The notes under the pieces were generated by a model. That model was not told where the DNA came from. It was given only the letters and a program-made list of their open reading frames with translations, and did no database searches. From an uncultured bacterium (lineage in GTDB: Bacteria > Bacillota > Clostridia > Oscillospirales > Oscillospiraceae): DNA of 25,319 nt. Positions 22,762-25,319 of the stretch are shown here, one piece after another (within the stretch, counting starts at the first letter, position 1; every line of letters starts with the position of its first letter). The stretch is taken from the NCBI GenBank assembly GCA_905214155.1, contig CAJMLC010000010.1, positions 1 to 25,319 of the forward strand, given 5' to 3'. The translations under genes and the position numbers were made by a program.

Positions 22762-23523
22762 TCAGCGGCCCAGCCAACCGCCGTCGACGGCGATGGTGTA
22801 GCCGTTGATATAATCCGAGGCCGAGCTCGCGAGGAACACGGCGACGCCCTTGAAATCCTCCGGGGTGCCCCAGCGGCCGGCCGGGATACGTTCGAGGATT
22901 GCGGGGTTGCGCGCAGGGTCGTTGCGGAGAGCCGTCGTGATCTTGGTCGCGATATAGCCGGGCGCGATGGCGTTGACATTGATGCCGTACTTGGCCCACT
23001 CGTTTGCAAGTGTCATCGTCAGTCCCTTGACCGCCGACTTCGACGCCGTGTAAGACGGCGTCCGGATCCCACCCTGGAAAGCCAGCAGCGACGCGGTGTT
23101 CACGATCTTGCCGGGGATCTTCTTCTCGATCATCTGCGCGCCAACGCGCTGCGTCAGGAAGAAGAGCGTCTTGATGTTCAGGTTCATCACGTCGTCCCAG
23201 TCCTTTTCCGAGAACACCGTGCAGTCCTCGCGCCGGATAGCACCGGCATTGTTGAACAGGATGTCGATCCGCCCGTAATGCTCCATCACCGCGTCAAACA
23301 CCTTGTTGACCGATTCCATCTTTGACAGGTCTGCCTTCACTGCGAAGAACCGCCGGCCCAGCGCCGTGACGAGCTCCTGCGTTTTGCTGATGTCCGAGCG
23401 GTAGACTGCCGCGATGTCCGCCCCGGCCTCCGCCAGACCGACCGCGATCGCCTGCCCGATGCCGTCATTCGCGCCGGTGACAAGGGCGATCTTTCCCGCA
23501 AGGGAAAATTGATCCAGGATCAT
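22762..23523 (-). CDS. kduD: KduD-like short-chain dehydrogenase (2-dehydro-3-deoxy-D-gluconate 5-dehydrogenase family)
   Basis: The 253-residue SDR begins MILDQFSLAGKIALVTGAN, very close to KduD, with cofactor motif TGANDGIG (16-23), NNAG (91-94) and catalytic Ser145, Tyr158 and Lys162. The ending IPAGRWGTPEDFKG and SSASDYINGYTIAVDGGWL is the typical KduD C-terminus. KduD interconverts 2,5-diketo-3-deoxygluconate and 2-keto-3-deoxygluconate in uronate catabolism; members also act on related keto-sugar acids. Start: ATG at 23523, GGAGG upstream; it overlaps the stop of the zinc dehydrogenase gene (ATGA). KduI is not in the window, so the true substrate may differ. Confidence 0.88.
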   Translation of the reverse strand: MILDQFSLAGKIALVTGANDGIGQAIAVGLAEAGADIAAVYRSDISKTQELVTALGRRFFAVKADLSKMESVNKVFDAVMEHYGRIDILFNNAGAIRREDCTVFSEKDWDDVMNLNIKTLFFLTQRVGAQMIEKKIPGKIVNTASLLAFQGGIRTPSYTASKSAVKGLTMTLANEWAKYGINVNAIAPGYIATKITTALRNDPARNPAILERIPAGRWGTPEDFKGVAVFLASSASDYINGYTIAVDGGWLGR

Positions 23524-24566
23524 TTGCCTGCCTCCTCTCCGATCTTGATGATGATCTTGCCGTTCATGCTGCCGGACTCCTGCAGGCGGAGGGCCTCGTC
23601 CAGCTGCTCCAGCGGGAACTCCGCAGAGATCATCTTTTCAAAGTCAAATCCATGCGAACGATAGAGCTTGTGCAGCACATCCACCGTCCGCGCAAAGTCC
23701 TTGAGCGAATGTACGCGGCTGCCGCGCAGCTCCACTTCCTTCAGGACCATCTTGTTCGTCTGATATTCCCGTGCGACCGACGGAATGCCGACCATCACCG
23801 CGCAGCCGCGGATCTTCGTCACCGTGGCCAACGCCTGTGCGCCGGGCTTCGAGCCGGACACCTCCAGCACCTTGTCAAAGCCATAGCCATCCGTCATGGC
23901 TGCGACCGCCTCGCAGAGATCCTCCTTGCCGGAGTTGATCGTCTGGAAGCCGAAGGACTGAAGCAGCGCGAGGCGGCTTTCATTGACCTCCGCCACGACC
24001 ACGCGCGCCGCGCCGAAATACCGTGCAGCCACCGCGCACATAATGCCGATCGGGCCGCCGCCGATGACCAGCACATCGTCGCCGGGCGTGACCTCCGCGC
24101 GCATGCAGGCGTGGAAGCCCACAGCCAGCGGCTCTGTCAGGATCGCCGCACGATCTGGGATGTCGTCCTCCACGCGGAACACACGTTTGGCCTCCGCTGT
24201 GACATACTCGGCGAACGCGCCATCAATGTGCAGGCCCATGATCTTCAGATCCTTGCAGACATGGAAGTCGCCGTCCAGGCACGCGCGGCACACACCGCAG
24301 CTCTCCAGCGGATGGACGACCACGCGGTCACCGACCTCGTAGCACACCGGCTCGTCCGTGTTGATCTCCTCCACGATACCGAGCACCTCATGGCACATGA
24401 TGCGCGGCACAGTCGCCGTCAGGTGCCGGTGATGGTAGACCGTGATGTCCGAGCCGCAGACGCCGCCGTACAGTACACGGATCAGCACGCGGCCCTTCGC
24501 GGGCACAGGCTTCGGGACATCCTTGTATTCAAGGTGCTCCCAATCTGTCAGTACATTTGCTTTCAT
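23520..24566 (-). CDS. Zinc-dependent medium-chain alcohol/polyol dehydrogenase
   Basis: This 348-residue MDR protein has catalytic-zinc residues Cys37 (GGVCGSD) and His59-Glu60. The four structural-zinc cysteines 90, 93, 96 and 104 have the classical spacing. A Rossmann motif VLVIGGGPIG and the block GDRVVVHPLESCGVC are present. It resembles sorbitol, threonine and L-idonate 5-dehydrogenases and would oxidise a secondary hydroxyl of a polyol or sugar acid with NAD(P). It overlaps the KduD-like gene by four bases, which suggests successive steps. Start: ATG at 24566 with GAGGAGG upstream; the longer frame runs into the RraA-like gene and lacks a site. Confidence 0.9.
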   Translation of the reverse strand: MKANVLTDWEHLEYKDVPKPVPAKGRVLIRVLYGGVCGSDITVYHHRHLTATVPRIMCHEVLGIVEEINTDEPVCYEVGDRVVVHPLESCGVCRACLDGDFHVCKDLKIMGLHIDGAFAEYVTAEAKRVFRVEDDIPDRAAILTEPLAVGFHACMRAEVTPGDDVLVIGGGPIGIMCAVAARYFGAARVVVAEVNESRLALLQSFGFQTINSGKEDLCEAVAAMTDGYGFDKVLEVSGSKPGAQALATVTKIRGCAVMVGIPSVAREYQTNKMVLKEVELRGSRVHSLKDFARTVDVLHKLYRSHGFDFEKMISAEFPLEQLDEALRLQESGSMNGKIIIKIGEEAGK

Positions 24567-24576
24567 GTGTTCCTCC

Positions 24577-25233
24577 TCAGATCGCGCCGATCTCCGCGTA
24601 GGCCTGCTGCAGCGAAGAGCCGTTTTGCAGGCGTCTGCGCACCTCATTCTCCTTTTCGATCGTCTTCAGCGCCGCGTCGATCACCTCACCGGCCACTGCC
24701 TTCGGGATCACGACTACGCCGTCGATGTCGCCGAAGATATAGTCACCCGGGCAGATCGTGACACCATCGATCGTGACAGGGATCTGGCACTCGTTGATCT
24801 CGCAGCGGCCCTTGGACGTCTTGGGGTCCTTGCCGCGGTAGAACAGCGGGAACTCCATCTCCTTCAGCGCCTTGATGTCACGCGCATAGCCGTCCAGCAG
24901 GACGCCCGCGCCCTTGCGGCCATTGACCGCCGTGGCGAACAGCTCTCCGAAAACCGCGCAGTTATAGTTACCGCGGACGACCAGCACGTAAATCTCATCC
25001 TCGCCCAGCTGATCGACGACCTTGCACTGTGCCGTCAGCGGATCGGGCGGCATGGAGTAGACCTCGGTGCCGATGCTCGTAAAGGCCGGCCCAAAGATGA
25101 CCGTGTCGTCCGTCAGCCCGGCGATCCGGTTGCTGAGCGACTGGTTCCGGTAGCCCCTCTGATCCAACACATCGCAGAGGATCCCACTATACAGGACCTT
25201 TCGCAGATATGCAATATCCATTTTCGTTTCCAT
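24577..25233 (-). CDS. RraA-like / 4-hydroxy-4-methyl-2-oxoglutarate aldolase-family protein
   Basis: The 218-residue protein has the RraA/MenG-like fold: CDVLDQRGY near the N-terminus, then GELFATAVNGRKGAGVLLDGYARD (in two parts, residues 96-119) and a C-terminal PGDYIFGDIDGVVVIPKAVA block. The key Arg118-Asp119 pair of the divalent-metal aldolases is present. Family members cleave 4-hydroxy-2-oxo acids to pyruvate, decarboxylate oxaloacetate or, in E. coli RraA, inhibit RNase E. The acidic residue expected three positions after Asp119 is alanine here, so aldolase activity is only probable. Context with a dehydratase that would make 2-keto-3-deoxy acids favours an aldolase or decarboxylase. 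GGAAGG precedes the ATG. It begins 16 bases after the upstream partial gene. Confidence 0.82.
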   Translation of the reverse strand: METKMDIAYLRKVLYSGILCDVLDQRGYRNQSLSNRIAGLTDDTVIFGPAFTSIGTEVYSMPPDPLTAQCKVVDQLGEDEIYVLVVRGNYNCAVFGELFATAVNGRKGAGVLLDGYARDIKALKEMEFPLFYRGKDPKTSKGRCEINECQIPVTIDGVTICPGDYIFGDIDGVVVIPKAVAGEVIDAALKTIEKENEVRRRLQNGSSLQQAYAEIGAI

Positions 25234-25249
25234 TATATCCTTCCTTTCC

Positions 25250-25319
25250 TTATCTCTGCACTCTGCCGGTGCCGTCGCCGCCCATGAGCTTGGTGACGTC
25301 GGAGACGGTGACGCGGTTG
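25250..25319 (-). CDS. C-terminal end of an unidentified upstream gene
   Basis: On the minus strand one frame is open from the window edge to a TAA at 25250-25252 and ends NRVTVSDVTKLMGGDGTGR-VQR (22 residues). Codon use resembles the neighbours and the stop lies 16 bases before the RraA-like start, so it is probably the preceding cistron of the same operon. The fragment is too short to identify. Confidence 0.5.
   Translation of the reverse strand, partial: NRVTVSDVTKLMGGDGTGRVQR

Overview
The window reads as a GC-rich chromosome segment from an anaerobic Firmicute, most likely a gut member of the Clostridia (Oscillospiraceae-like). This is inferred from the AGGAGG-type ribosome binding sites, the TTGACA/TATAAT promoters, the BceRS-type two-component pair, the lipoprotein binding proteins and the gene families; no rRNA or marker gene is present to prove it. 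I found no tRNA, rRNA, CRISPR array or intact insertion sequence. Nearly every base belongs to tightly packed operons, and the long open frames opposite the genes are GC-rich shadows.

Layout. (1) 1-3052, plus strand: the 3' end of larB, a complete larC with a very histidine-rich insert (nickel-pincer nucleotide cofactor synthesis), then an OmpR-type response regulator and a BceS-like histidine kinase, all closely spaced. (2) 3235-10232, minus strand: a molybdenum block read as modA, then modB-modC-moeA-like-moaA-moaC-mogA/moaE fusion-proC. modA has a perfect-consensus promoter and its own stem-loop. A second strong promoter and a roughly 180-nt leader precede modB, and the genes from modB to proC are spaced by -4 to +12 bases. 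(3) 10446-11711, plus strand: a membrane-anchored CapA-type metallophosphoesterase with its own promoter, divergent from modA. (4) 11712-12209: a 500-base non-coding interval full of perfect hairpins. (5) 12210-13586, minus strand: murC with its own promoter and terminator. (6) 13803-25319, minus strand: a large catabolic and uptake operon whose 5' end lies outside the window. In transcription order it holds the tail of an unidentified gene, an RraA-like protein, a zinc alcohol/polyol dehydrogenase, a KduD-like dehydrogenase, a five-gene Opp/Dpp-type ABC importer (SBP, B, C, D, F), a D-2-hydroxyacid dehydrogenase, an Ldh2/YiaK-family dehydrogenase and an enolase-superfamily sugar-acid dehydratase.

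How it fits together. The molybdenum block imports molybdate (ModABC), builds cyclic pyranopterin (MoaA, MoaC) and handles molybdopterin adenylylation or metal insertion (MogA-like and MoeA-like). MoaD is absent, and the MoaE-like half of the fusion lacks one of the two known catalytic lysines. The last operon looks like a pathway for an unidentified sugar acid, uronate or polyol-derived acid, unusually paired with a peptide-type importer. Four different oxidoreductase families, one dehydratase and one possible pyruvate-releasing aldolase sit together, while KDG kinase and KDPG aldolase are not seen. This operon is the best candidate for an undescribed system. Other points of interest are the MogA-MoaE-like fusion, the leader before modB, a palindrome overlapping the modA promoter, and a small family of GTAGGGG-containing intergenic repeats.
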